From NCBI GenBank assembly GCA_964636675.1, contig CAZWUO010000047.1, positions 1 through 20,943 on the forward strand: a stretch of 20,943 bases of DNA, in the 5' to 3' direction. The translations under genes were made by a program, and so were the position numbers. This document shows positions 7,627 to 14,845 of the stretch, piece after piece. Numbering within the stretch: the first letter of the stretch is position 1; the number at the start of each line of letters is the position of its first letter. The notes under the pieces were generated by a model. That model saw only the letters and a program-made list of their open reading frames with translations. It did no database searches and was not told the origin of the DNA. This DNA comes from JALUUH01 sp964636675. Lineage in GTDB: Bacteria; Pseudomonadota; Gammaproteobacteria; S012-40.

Positions 7627-10155
7627 ATGACGCGTGTATTATTCATACTCATCGTTTTGATATTGTCACTCGGTGCTTCCTATTTACTGCTGCGACAAAA
7701 TATTTACTCTGATGTCACCAATGGCCATCATCGGGTATTAGATTTTGAGGTGGCACACTTGGACAAACTCAGTCAAGAAATAAGCCGATCGCTTAGAGTG
7801 CTGGGCGATAGTCCGGTTTTTGGTCAGTTACTTGCGGCACTCAATTCTGAAGATAATCGCGAAGAGTTTATTGCGCGTAGAAAAATTGAAAATCTTTTTT
7901 TACAAGTGAGTTACTCAAAGCAACCACTTATCTCATCCATTCGTTTTATATCTTCAGAGGGAAAAGAACAGTTTTTAGTAGAACAAGGAAGCGTTGTCGA
8001 TTCGGCTGCCAATCGAATAAATGACGAGTTTTTTAAACGTACGATAACTCAGTCAGCGAATAAAGATGGTCATATTTCCATTGAAACGATTGCTGCTAGA
8101 ACGGTGTTGCAACGTAGCGCTCCAGTGATTGTCAATGGCATTGTGGCCGGGGTTATTAATTTCACCATCGAACTGGAAGAAATTCTGCTACAGCTTGGCC
8201 TTTGGAAAAAAACGGGCTTTTTAAGTGATATTCATATTTTTAATGATCGCAGCCGAGTTGTATCGGTACGCCATTCAAATTCTAGTAAATCGTCTGTTAA
8301 ACGTTTAGAAGATATTTTTAAACGCATGCGTGAAAGCTCATTACAGACACCGGTTATTCAGATTGATCGAAGTGTTTGGAGTTATTTGAAAGAGCCAGGA
8401 TTTAATATATATGTGATGTTTGAAACAAGTGAGCAAGCATTAATAGAAAAACTCCATGGTCGATTTACACAATTTGCACTGGTTATTATTGTATCGAGTT
8501 TTTTGTTGCTGATACTTGGTCGAATTTCCCGTAAAACGCAAAAGAAGATCAGAACAACGCGTGAAATTTCTGCGCCTAATGTGACCGCTATGCGGATTAA
8601 AGATCTTGCAAAGTTTGGTCAAGAAATTCGTGTGCCATTAAAGAATACTTTAGGAATATTAGGCGCATTGAAAGAGCAATCGGTTGATAAACCCCAAAGC
8701 GAAATGTTAGTGCAGGCATTACATTCCAGCGAGTTAATGCATGAATTAGTCAATGAGTTTATCGATTATTCCAAGCTAACATCGGGCGATTTATCCTTGC
8801 AAAACATTGATTTTAATCTACGGCATACTTTAACGGATGTCGCTGAAATGATGGAAGTGCAAGCACAAAGCAAACAACTAGAATTTGGTTACCTGGTTAG
8901 CTCCAAGGTGCCTGAGCGCGTGAATGGAGACCCCACAAGATTGCGCCAAGTTTTGCTTAATCTCGTGGTGAATGCGATTAAATTTACCCAACGAGGTGAT
9001 GTCGCCGTAGCCGTCAGTTTATTAGACTTAGATAAAAACCGGGCGACGATCAAGTTTGAAATAAGTGATACCGGCATAGGAATAGATCCCGCGTTACAAG
9101 AAACCATATTCAACGAGTTTAATACGGGTGACACTGAGTTTTCGTCGGTGCATTCAGGTGCAGGTTTGGGCTTGACGATCTCGAAAAAACTAGTGGAAGC
9201 CATGGGTGGAGCCATTGGAGTAGAAGAAAATGCCAGTAGCGGAGCGACTTTTTGGTTTACGATTCCGTTTGCAGCCGTTACTTCAGCAGTAGAAAAGAAA
9301 TCTAACAATGATATGTTGGGTGTCTACATGTTATTGGTGAGTGAAACAGAATCAAATCGCATCAATATTCAAAAAGTGATAGAAAGATGGGGCATCGCTT
9401 GTGTTGCAACCAATCAGTTTGACGAGGTTTTAAAAATATTGCATGACGCCCATTCAGCAGACATAAATATCGCTGGATGTCTTATTGATATCTCACTTAG
9501 TTCTTCCAGTGAAAAAGCATTCAAACTGGTTTCAGATATCTATGCTGAGCATGGAAGGGATAAGTACGCGACATTAATTCTGACTGCTAAAGGTTCGCCC
9601 GGAGAGGGCATTAAGGCACGTGAATTAGGCGTAATGGCGTATTTAACCAAGCCTATTAGTCGCAGTCAGTTGAAAAATGCAATGCAAAAAGTAATCGATA
9701 ACCGGAGTTTGACTGTTGCCCCGATGGTTACTCGCCATACCTTAAAAGAAACGGAACAAGCGGATAAACAGAAGGTTTTGATCATCGAAGAAAATATTCG
9801 CAATCAAAAAATGCTCTCTAGTTTTCTGACTAAATTAGGCTGTGACTCGGACATCGCTGAAAATGGTATTGAAGCACTTGCGGCAATAAAAAACAAAAAC
9901 TATAAGATGATCTTACTCGATTGCAAAAAAACATCAAAAGACATTACTAAGACCGTAAAACAAATTAGAAAGCTTGAAAGTAAAGTCAAAAATGAAATGA
10001 TTATCCATATACCTATAGTGGCGTTGGTACCGAGTGATAGCGAAAATATTAAAGCGCAATGCCGCGAAGCGGGTCTTGAAGATCAACTTATTAAACCGGT
10101 TAATTTAAAGACTTTAGAGCAAGTATTAGTTGATAAGGGCGTATTAAACGCTTAA
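7627..10155 (+). CDS. Membrane hybrid sensor kinase with two receivers; phospho-acceptor His replaced by Gln
   Basis: 842 residues. Order: membrane segment 3-23; extracytoplasmic sensor of about 250 residues, possibly Cache-like; second membrane segment about 281-298; HisKA-like helices about 324-385; HATPase domain; receiver 1 (about 565-692); receiver 2 (about 716-840). The ATP-binding boxes look intact: DPTRLRQVLLNLVVNAIKFT (435-454), DTGIGI (481-486), GAGLGL (511-516). The H-box reads FGQEIRVPL (330-338), where the family has SHEIRTPL, so the phosphorylated His is Gln332 (CAA, 8620-8622). Receiver 1 keeps Asp621, Thr653 and Lys675, but its acidic pair is Ser572-Glu573. Receiver 2 keeps Glu721-Glu722, Asp765 and Lys823, but has Val801 where Ser or Thr is usual. 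The ribosome site AAGG sits eight bases before the ATG. It may be a pseudokinase or an ATP-dependent scaffold. The next gene, 74 bp downstream, may be a partner. Confidence 0.9.
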   Translation: MTRVLFILIVLILSLGASYLLLRQNIYSDVTNGHHRVLDFEVAHLDKLSQEISRSLRVLGDSPVFGQLLAALNSEDNREEFIARRKIENLFLQVSYSKQPLISSIRFISSEGKEQFLVEQGSVVDSAANRINDEFFKRTITQSANKDGHISIETIAARTVLQRSAPVIVNGIVAGVINFTIELEEILLQLGLWKKTGFLSDIHIFNDRSRVVSVRHSNSSKSSVKRLEDIFKRMRESSLQTPVIQIDRSVWSYLKEPGFNIYVMFETSEQALIEKLHGRFTQFALVIIVSSFLLLILGRISRKTQKKIRTTREISAPNVTAMRIKDLAKFGQEIRVPLKNTLGILGALKEQSVDKPQSEMLVQALHSSELMHELVNEFIDYSKLTSGDLSLQNIDFNLRHTLTDVAEMMEVQAQSKQLEFGYLVSSKVPERVNGDPTRLRQVLLNLVVNAIKFTQRGDVAVAVSLLDLDKNRATIKFEISDTGIGIDPALQETIFNEFNTGDTEFSSVHSGAGLGLTISKKLVEAMGGAIGVEENASSGATFWFTIPFAAVTSAVEKKSNNDMLGVYMLLVSETESNRINIQKVIERWGIACVATNQFDEVLKILHDAHSADINIAGCLIDISLSSSSEKAFKLVSDIYAEHGRDKYATLILTAKGSPGEGIKARELGVMAYLTKPISRSQLKNAMQKVIDNRSLTVAPMVTRHTLKETEQADKQKVLIIEENIRNQKMLSSFLTKLGCDSDIAENGIEALAAIKNKNYKMILLDCKKTSKDITKTVKQIRKLESKVKNEMIIHIPIVALVPSDSENIKAQCREAGLEDQLIKPVNLKTLEQVLVDKGVLNA

Positions 10156-10229
10156 CAAATACCATTTAGTATAAACAAGTTAAGGTAAAATATTTGAAAT
10201 GCTTTCACTAATTTTTGGAGGAACTAACA

Positions 10230-10643
10230 ATGACAACGATCGTTTTGACCGCTGAACAACGTAGTAATATCCTTTTAGATGCTGATCGTAAAATTGAAAT
10301 GTTATCGGAAAACGAACTCGAAAGCATCGCCACCAAGCTAAACGGTGTCGTCAATCTGCCGGTGATTGGAGAAGCGAAAGAACAAGTGATCTTGGTTAAG
10401 CTGGTCAAGACGATTGATCGTTTTATCTACCAACGGATACCCAACGAGATCTATGAATTGGTCAGAAATAGCAGCGATGGAATATCTGATGAAGAAGCTC
10501 GGCTTATCGAAGAGCGGCTGGCCTCCGGCTTGAATAATGGTATCAATATCCCTTATTTAACCGAAAGAATGGAGCAACGTGCATTTGAATTTGTGATCGG
10601 GGTCATTGTGAACGCGCTCAGAAAAAACAGATCTCTAGCGTAG
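10230..10643 (+). CDS. Unrecognised small cytoplasmic protein
   Basis: 137 residues, no match to a family I know. The start at 10230 is set by a strong ribosome site (TTGGAGGA, 10216-10223) seven bases upstream; the in-frame codon at 10215 overlaps that site and is not the start. The protein looks mostly helical, charged and soluble, with no signal peptide, membrane segment or cysteine. The middle contains an amphipathic stretch (ILVKLVKTIDRFIYQRIP) and the end is a helix with conserved-looking hydrophobics (FEFVIGVIVNALRKN). It follows the hybrid kinase by 74 bp in the same direction, so it could be part of the same unit, though its strong ribosome site suggests good independent expression. 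Function unknown. Confidence 0.8.
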   Translation: MTTIVLTAEQRSNILLDADRKIEMLSENELESIATKLNGVVNLPVIGEAKEQVILVKLVKTIDRFIYQRIPNEIYELVRNSSDGISDEEARLIEERLASGLNNGINIPYLTERMEQRAFEFVIGVIVNALRKNRSLA

Positions 10644-10679
10644 GAAGTTTTGTAAAGTCGCTCTAAGCCCTGAGTGCTT

Positions 10680-10759
10680 GCAGATATATAGTGGTATCAT
10701 ATTGATATAATTGAGTTTTTAACTGCTTGTGTTGTTTCATAAATGCCACTATAATCTGC
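10680..10759. repeat. 80-bp inverted-repeat element
   Basis: The left arm GCAGATATATAGTGGTAT (10680-10697) pairs with the right arm ATGCCACTATAATCTGC (10743-10759). The match is 17 of 18 positions, with a one-base bulge and one G-T pair, around a 45-nt AT-rich centre. No T-run follows, so it is not an ordinary terminator. It sits between the unknown small gene and tRNA-His. It may be a MITE-like remnant, a structured RNA or a regulatory cruciform. Confidence 0.6.
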
Positions 10760-10873
10760 GTCCTCTTTACGCGAATATCAGTATTAATGTTCTCGGCAAG
10801 ACTCCGAATAATGACTTAAGCTATAACAATGTCATCATATTATTTCGATAAATACTAAGATAATACCTACCAT

Positions 10874-10950
10874 GGTGGCTGTAGCTCAGCTGGTAGAGCC
10901 CCGGATTGTGATTCCGGTGGTCGCGGGTTCAAGCCCCATCAGTCACCCCA
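10874..10950 (+). tRNA. tRNA-His (anticodon GTG)
   Basis: A complete cloverleaf with the His-specific extra 5' G (10874), acceptor stem GTGGCTG / CAGTCAC, D-arm GCTCAGCTGGTAGAGC, anticodon stem CCGGA / TCCGG with anticodon GTG at 10908-10910, T-loop TTCAAGC and an encoded CCA (10948-10950). The T-stem GCGGG / CCCAT has one C-A mismatch and one G-T pair. Most of the sequence matches E. coli tRNA-His. No clear terminator follows within the 44 bp before the convergent rimO stop. Confidence 0.98.
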
Positions 10951-10994
10951 TTAATTTCTTAATATTCAATGATTTAAAAAAATTCTGCCAATAA

Positions 10995-12311
10995 TCAACT
11001 TGTTGGCTCAGCAAATAAATCATGTTCGTTTGCATCGTTTATTTTAACTTCGATAAAATCACCGGATTTTATCGTGAGTTGTTCATCAATAAAAACCAGA
11101 CCATCTATTTCCGGTGCGTCTGCGGGACTACGCGCAATGATGCCTTGGTCATCCGCTTGGTCTACGATGACGGTCATCTTTTGGCCTATTTTTTGTTGTA
11201 ATTTATGCGCGCTGATCTTGGCTTGGTGTTGCATGAAATGCTGTAAACGTTGTTGTTTGATCTGCTCTGGCACTGCCTGGTCTAATTCATTAGCGGTAGC
11301 GCCTGCTATGGCGGAATAGGCAAAGGCGCCGACCCGATCCAATTGCGCATGATCTAAAAACTCTAAAAGTAACTCAAAGTCTTTGGCGGTTTCGCCCGGA
11401 AAGCCAACAATAAACGTACTGCGCAAGGTGATGTCGGGACATATTTCGCGCCATCGTTGGATGCGTTTAAGCATTTTCTCTGTGTGTGCAGGGCGTTTCA
11501 TATTGCGTAAAATATTCGGGCTTGCGTGTTGCAACGGAATATCCAAATAGGGCAGAATTTTTTGCTCGGCCATGAGTGGGATGATTTCATCCACATGCGG
11601 GTAGGGATAGACATAGTGCATGCGTACCCAAATACCGAGTTCGCCTAAGGCTTGCATTAATTCAAGGAAGCGTGTTTTGATCGGGCGGCCGCCCCAAAAA
11701 CCGGTGCGGTATTGCAGATCGCTGCCATAGGCACTGGTATCCTGGGATACGATAAGCAATTCTTTAACGCCCGCGTTTTTCAAATTTTCTGCTTCTTGTA
11801 AAACATCTCCGATAGGGCGACTGACTAATTTGCCGCGTAACGATGGAATAATGCAAAACGTGCAATGATGGTTGCAGCCTTCCGATATTTTCAAATAGGC
11901 ATAATGTCTAGGGGTGAGTTTAATACCACCTGGCGGAATCAAGCTCGTATGTGGATCGTGTTTTGGTGGCAAGTGCTGATGCACGATATGCAACACTTCT
12001 TGCGCAGAATTGGGGCCGGTAATGGCGAGTACTTGTGGATGAGCTTGTCGCACAATGTCACTTTTGGCACCCAGGCATCCGGTCACAATCACTTTGCCAT
12101 TTTCTGCTAAGGCTTCACCAATGGCATCTAGAGATTCTTCTACTGCGTCGTCGATAAACCCACAAGTATTCACAATGACAAGATTGGCAGCATCATAGCT
12201 TGGACTGATTTCATAACCTTGAGCGCGCAATGGGGTAATGATTTGCTCGGAGTCTACGGTTGCTTTGGGGCAGCCTAGGCTAATAAAGCCGATTTTTGAG
12301 GGTTTATTCAT
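10995..12311 (-). CDS. rimO: Ribosomal protein S12 methylthiotransferase RimO
   Basis: A 438-residue radical-SAM enzyme that adds a methylthio group to the conserved Asp of ribosomal protein S12. The N-terminal UPF0004 domain binds the auxiliary [4Fe-4S] cluster through Cys14, Cys50 and Cys79 (SLGCPK, NTCGF, TGCLGAK). The radical-SAM motif is Cys146-x3-Cys150-x2-Cys153 (EGCNHHCTFC). A C-terminal TRAM domain spans about 372-435. Identity to E. coli RimO is high throughout (for example ITLRSTFIVGFPGET), and DAPEIDGLV is retained in the TRAM domain. No strong Shine-Dalgarno precedes the ATG at 12311. It is transcribed toward tRNA-His and is separated from the lipoprotein gene behind it by a strong terminator, so it probably has its own promoter in the short gap 12312-12364. 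Confidence 0.98.
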   Translation of the reverse strand: MNKPSKIGFISLGCPKATVDSEQIITPLRAQGYEISPSYDAANLVIVNTCGFIDDAVEESLDAIGEALAENGKVIVTGCLGAKSDIVRQAHPQVLAITGPNSAQEVLHIVHQHLPPKHDPHTSLIPPGGIKLTPRHYAYLKISEGCNHHCTFCIIPSLRGKLVSRPIGDVLQEAENLKNAGVKELLIVSQDTSAYGSDLQYRTGFWGGRPIKTRFLELMQALGELGIWVRMHYVYPYPHVDEIIPLMAEQKILPYLDIPLQHASPNILRNMKRPAHTEKMLKRIQRWREICPDITLRSTFIVGFPGETAKDFELLLEFLDHAQLDRVGAFAYSAIAGATANELDQAVPEQIKQQRLQHFMQHQAKISAHKLQQKIGQKMTVIVDQADDQGIIARSPADAPEIDGLVFIDEQLTIKSGDFIEVKINDANEHDLFAEPTS

Positions 12312-12364
12312 GGCTAAGGAGTTTAGCAGAAAACTGGATATCTATAGTTTACTTTTTGGCATGC

Positions 12365-12408
12365 AAAAAAAATCCCCCTCGACTTTGTTTTTTATCGAGG
12401 GGGATTTT
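12365..12408 (-). terminator. Rho-independent terminator of the lipoprotein gene
   Basis: A perfect 14-bp stem (12369-12382 AAAATCCCCCTCGA, 12395-12408 TCGAGGGGGATTTT) has a 12-nt loop. Read on the minus strand it is followed by a run of T's (the A-run 12365-12372). It insulates rimO from the lipoprotein gene upstream. Confidence 0.9.
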
Positions 12409-12412
12409 GTAA

Positions 12413-12435
12413 ACAACAACCCTAAGGGTTGTTGT
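12413..12435 (-). other. Second perfect hairpin just after the lipoprotein stop codon
   Basis: ACAACAACCC (12413-12422) pairs perfectly with GGGTTGTTGT (12426-12435) across a 3-nt loop, 3 bp beyond the stop codon and 4 bp before the terminator stem. It lacks its own T-run. It may stabilise the 3' end of the mRNA or form a tandem terminator with the following hairpin. Confidence 0.7.
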
Positions 12436-12438
12436 CCT

Positions 12439-14130
12439 TTATTCGATAGTCAGTGTGATTTCATCACTGAATCGATTTCCTTCCACATCAACAACATCAA
12501 CAAACAAGGTGACTACGTCGCCGTCTTCGCTGTTAGCACCTAAACCCGTAATAGGCACGATGTATTTGATGCCAGCCGTTGTGCCACATTGATTACAGGG
12601 CGATTGTCCAGCGGCAACTGTCGTTGTATCCGTGCCATCAGAATAAATCAAAGCACCGCTTGCGTAGCTAATCGCTACTTCGGAACCATTGATGAGCGTT
12701 GTGGTATCGTCGGTAGTGGCTGCAGTCTGGTTCATATCGACTGCAGATATCAAGCGATACATGCCAGTGACTGGCTCTGAGAACTCAAGCCAGGTTGTGC
12801 CTGCTGTCATGGAAGCACTACCGCTAGCAAGGCCGGTATTACCATTGTAATTATCCAAAGTCATTGCAGAGGTTGCAGTAAGACCTGTTGTTCCATCTTC
12901 AGTTGCCATGATTTCCATATCGACTGAGAGTGTGTCAACGGATCCATTGTTCATCGCATAAACCGAACCCGTGATCATATAAACCTGGTTGGCGATATAC
13001 CCACTGCTAGGTGGTGCAATAGTCAAGATAGTACCGGTCGTGTCTAAGCTAAAAGTGGCTGCTACTATTGCATCATCGCCATAGGTCGCATCAACAAGCC
13101 CGTCTGCCGGAGTTGCTTCGGTGCCATTATCAACCACATCCGGATTAGTTAAGTACTGATTGGTGCTCATTCTAAAACCACCCGTATCCGCGATAGCCAC
13201 AGGCATGTTAAAGACGACATAGTTATTACCCGTCGTTTTCATTGCCATCGTACTGTTAAAGCTATCCGGCGTCTGTTGGTTACCACCGCTGGCGTTGGTA
13301 TCTGTCGCAGTTCGCAGAGCAATGTTGGTGCCTGTCATATCAAGGAATGAATCCGTAACCTTGCTTGGAGCTACGGCACGTTCAACGGGCATTAAATCCA
13401 TGGAAAAAACACTTTCCTGAGAATCAATATTGGCCGTGTAAGCTTTAGCTTGAGTAGTTGTCAGTAAATTACCGTCCGCATCGCTGCGTGCTGGAACATA
13501 AATATTATAAGTTGAACATGCATTCAAGCCGGTGAGCAAGGCGATGCCGTCGGTTCCACTGTCAACTGTAATTTCAGGGGTTGCGGTATAAGTGAACAGA
13601 GCACTGTTACATGTCGCAGAAGTTCCGCTCGACATTGCAACCACTGGGGCGCCTGATACGACGGTACCGTCTTGGGTGACAACGACGCTGAGGTCATGGC
13701 TAGGTCCCATGCCCATATTACCGAAATTAGTTGTTAGCGGCGTATTATCATCTGACCCACCAAGACTAGCCGTTGTTTGTATTGTTGCCATACCGGTAGC
13801 AGTGACCGTCATCGAATGGCTGCCAGCAGGAAGCCCCGATAGGCTGAAAAACCCACCTGGGCCGAAGTCAGCAGCGATTTTCATCATCGGTTTCGTTGCA
13901 GGTGTTACTACTGATTCTTTACTCGTGGTTGTCATTGCAACCCCGTTTACCCACATGGTAATTTCTGCACCTGCGATAGGGTCGCGAGTCATCGCGTTAA
14001 TAACGCGACCCGTTACCGTAAACGTAGAGTCTGCTACGCCTATGGTTAACTCTTGATCGCCGCAGCCCGTGGTCATACCAATGGATGCCACTACAGCGAT
14101 TAATGCCGCCGTTTTTTGTAACGTCTTCAT
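12439..14130 (-). CDS. Large Thr/Ser-rich surface lipoprotein with Ig-like domains
   Basis: 563 residues from the ATG at 14130, chosen because AAGGAGAG (14138-14145) precedes it and a signal peptide follows directly. A GTG at 14199 would add 23 residues in front of that signal. The signal is MKTLQKTAALIAVVASIG, then TTGC with Cys23 as the likely lipidation site; Thr at -3 is not the usual Leu. Residues 36-112 resemble a carboxypeptidase-regulatory-like beta domain (FTVTGRVINAMTRDPIAGAE, then FFSLSGLPAGSHSMTV). A second such unit seems to lie at about 146-246. Two Ig-like segments similar to SbsA or invasin repeats follow (about 300-410 and 440-563). The protein is rich in Thr, Ser, Gly and Asp and poor in Lys. 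Cysteines beyond Cys23 are at 174 and 205, plus a CNQC pair at 512-515. Probably a single-gene unit encoding a cell-surface adhesin or structural protein. The exact role is unknown. Confidence 0.85.
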   Translation of the reverse strand: MKTLQKTAALIAVVASIGMTTGCGDQELTIGVADSTFTVTGRVINAMTRDPIAGAEITMWVNGVAMTTTSKESVVTPATKPMMKIAADFGPGGFFSLSGLPAGSHSMTVTATGMATIQTTASLGGSDDNTPLTTNFGNMGMGPSHDLSVVVTQDGTVVSGAPVVAMSSGTSATCNSALFTYTATPEITVDSGTDGIALLTGLNACSTYNIYVPARSDADGNLLTTTQAKAYTANIDSQESVFSMDLMPVERAVAPSKVTDSFLDMTGTNIALRTATDTNASGGNQQTPDSFNSTMAMKTTGNNYVVFNMPVAIADTGGFRMSTNQYLTNPDVVDNGTEATPADGLVDATYGDDAIVAATFSLDTTGTILTIAPPSSGYIANQVYMITGSVYAMNNGSVDTLSVDMEIMATEDGTTGLTATSAMTLDNYNGNTGLASGSASMTAGTTWLEFSEPVTGMYRLISAVDMNQTAATTDDTTTLINGSEVAISYASGALIYSDGTDTTTVAAGQSPCNQCGTTAGIKYIVPITGLGANSEDGDVVTLFVDVVDVEGNRFSDEITLTIE

Positions 14131-14161
14131 ACTTTTACTCTCCTTAGATGAGCTAATAAAT

Positions 14162-14190
14162 TTTATATTCACTTGCAAAAATATCAATAA
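14162..14190 (-). promoter_or_regulatory. Possible promoter of the lipoprotein gene
   Basis: Read on the minus strand, TATAAA (14162-14167) is a good -10 and TTATTG (14185-14190) a poor -35 at 17 bp. A start near 14155 would leave a leader of about 25 bases carrying the strong ribosome site. Confidence 0.35.
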
Positions 14191-14333
14191 TAAATACACT
14201 TTTCTCCTAATGTAATAGGCCTTATAACTGTATTAAGCTCGGCATAATGCCCCAGCTCTTCCATTTTTAATGCGCTAAAGTGAAAAAACCTAACCATATT
14301 GTTGAATTGACCACTTTGGATAGAGGTATCGAC

Positions 14334-14399
14334 ATGTCTTTTAAAAGCTTTATATTTTTTTATATATCTTTTTTTGTCTTTAGATTTATTTTTGCATAA
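14334..14399 (+). CDS. Possible micro-ORF for a hydrophobic peptide
   Basis: A 21-codon ORF preceded by AGAGG (14322-14326) at a seven-base spacing. It encodes an extremely Phe-rich peptide (starts MSFKSFIFFY, ends FRFIFA) that would span or insert in a membrane, in the size range of type I toxin peptides. The local T-richness alone would produce Phe codons, so coding status is uncertain. It ends with two consecutive TAA codons, directly after which the next micro-ORF begins in the same frame. Confidence 0.2.
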   Translation: MSFKSFIFFYISFFVFRFIFA

Positions 14400-14402
14400 T
14401 AA

Positions 14403-14537
14403 ATGTTGTTAAAGAAATTTCATATCGTTTTATTTGTTGTCGCTCTAATTCATACCATTCTGTTGTGTTTTTGCGACAGTGCGTATGCCGCTAAGTCTAA
14501 CCCCAAAAAAAAGTTTTTGCACTATAGAATGCTTTAA
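14403..14537 (+). CDS. Possible short secreted peptide with signal sequence
   Basis: A 44-codon ORF starting MLLKKFHIVLFVVALIHT. It has a basic n-region, a hydrophobic core to about residue 23, and a cleavage-like site DSAYA|A at 29/30. A 15-residue basic tail (AKSNPKKKFLHYRML) would remain. The ATG follows the TAA-TAA of the preceding micro-ORF, so translation could couple. It has no Shine-Dalgarno of its own. An eight-A run at the NPKKK codons is a slippage site. It may be a true small peptide or the 5' remnant of a decayed secreted-protein gene. Confidence 0.35.
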   Translation: MLLKKFHIVLFVVALIHTILLCFCDSAYAAKSNPKKKFLHYRML

Positions 14538-14640
14538 TTTTTTTCTTGCTAGCGTTTAATTTACGCCATTGTATACCTATCAGTGATCCAGTAGTCGGTT
14601 TTGGATTTATCGGTTATTTTTAAATGCAGTGAAATCTTAA

Positions 14641-14691
14641 TTTTTTTTCTTGCGTTTTTTTAAGTTTTTTTGCGCCTTTTTATGCCTTTTT
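14641..14691. other. Phased T-tracts, predicted curved DNA
   Basis: Five T-runs (14641-14648, 14655-14661, 14665-14671, 14677-14681, 14687-14691) have centres about 13, 10, 11 and 10 bp apart, close to one helical turn. Such phasing is a known cause of intrinsic bending. It lies about 155-205 bp upstream of pyrD. Confidence 0.6.
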
Positions 14692-14845
14692 ATGAAGTAA
14701 GAGCAAGTGGCGTGCCTATACTGATATAAGTGTCGAAAAGTCTTTTCTTGTATTTTTTTGTATATTTAAGGCAGCTAGTTTGTTGGTGTTCTGTTAACAT
14801 CAAAGCTTCTTCTTTAGCCTTTGAATTTTCGATTTTACCCATACC

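Larger units (their letters stand above)
14131..14845. other. 715-bp T-rich divergent intergenic region
   Basis: No standard-size gene is present. The left edge holds the lipoprotein ribosome site and a probable promoter. Positions 14334-14537 contain two adjacent micro-ORFs in one frame. Positions 14641-14691 hold evenly spaced T-tracts. TATACT at 14717-14722 could be a -10 box toward pyrD, but no good -35 was found. pyrD itself has no visible Shine-Dalgarno. The stretch is far longer and more T-rich on the plus strand than other gaps in the window. Confidence 0.7.

Noticed and set aside
8889..9308. 139-codon minus-strand frame inside the hybrid kinase gene
   Set aside because: It lies opposite the HATPase domain, whose motifs are clear in the plus frame; no sign of a real product.
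13592..14056. 154-codon plus-strand frame opposite the lipoprotein gene
   Set aside because: It is antisense to a well-supported gene, has no ribosome site or recognisable domain, and reflects the skewed codon use of the Thr/Ala/Gly-rich protein.
14131..14199. Upstream GTG start for the lipoprotein gene, with AGGAG just before it
   Set aside because: It would bury the lipoprotein signal 23 residues inside the protein; the ATG at 14130 has a better ribosome site at AAGGAGAG.
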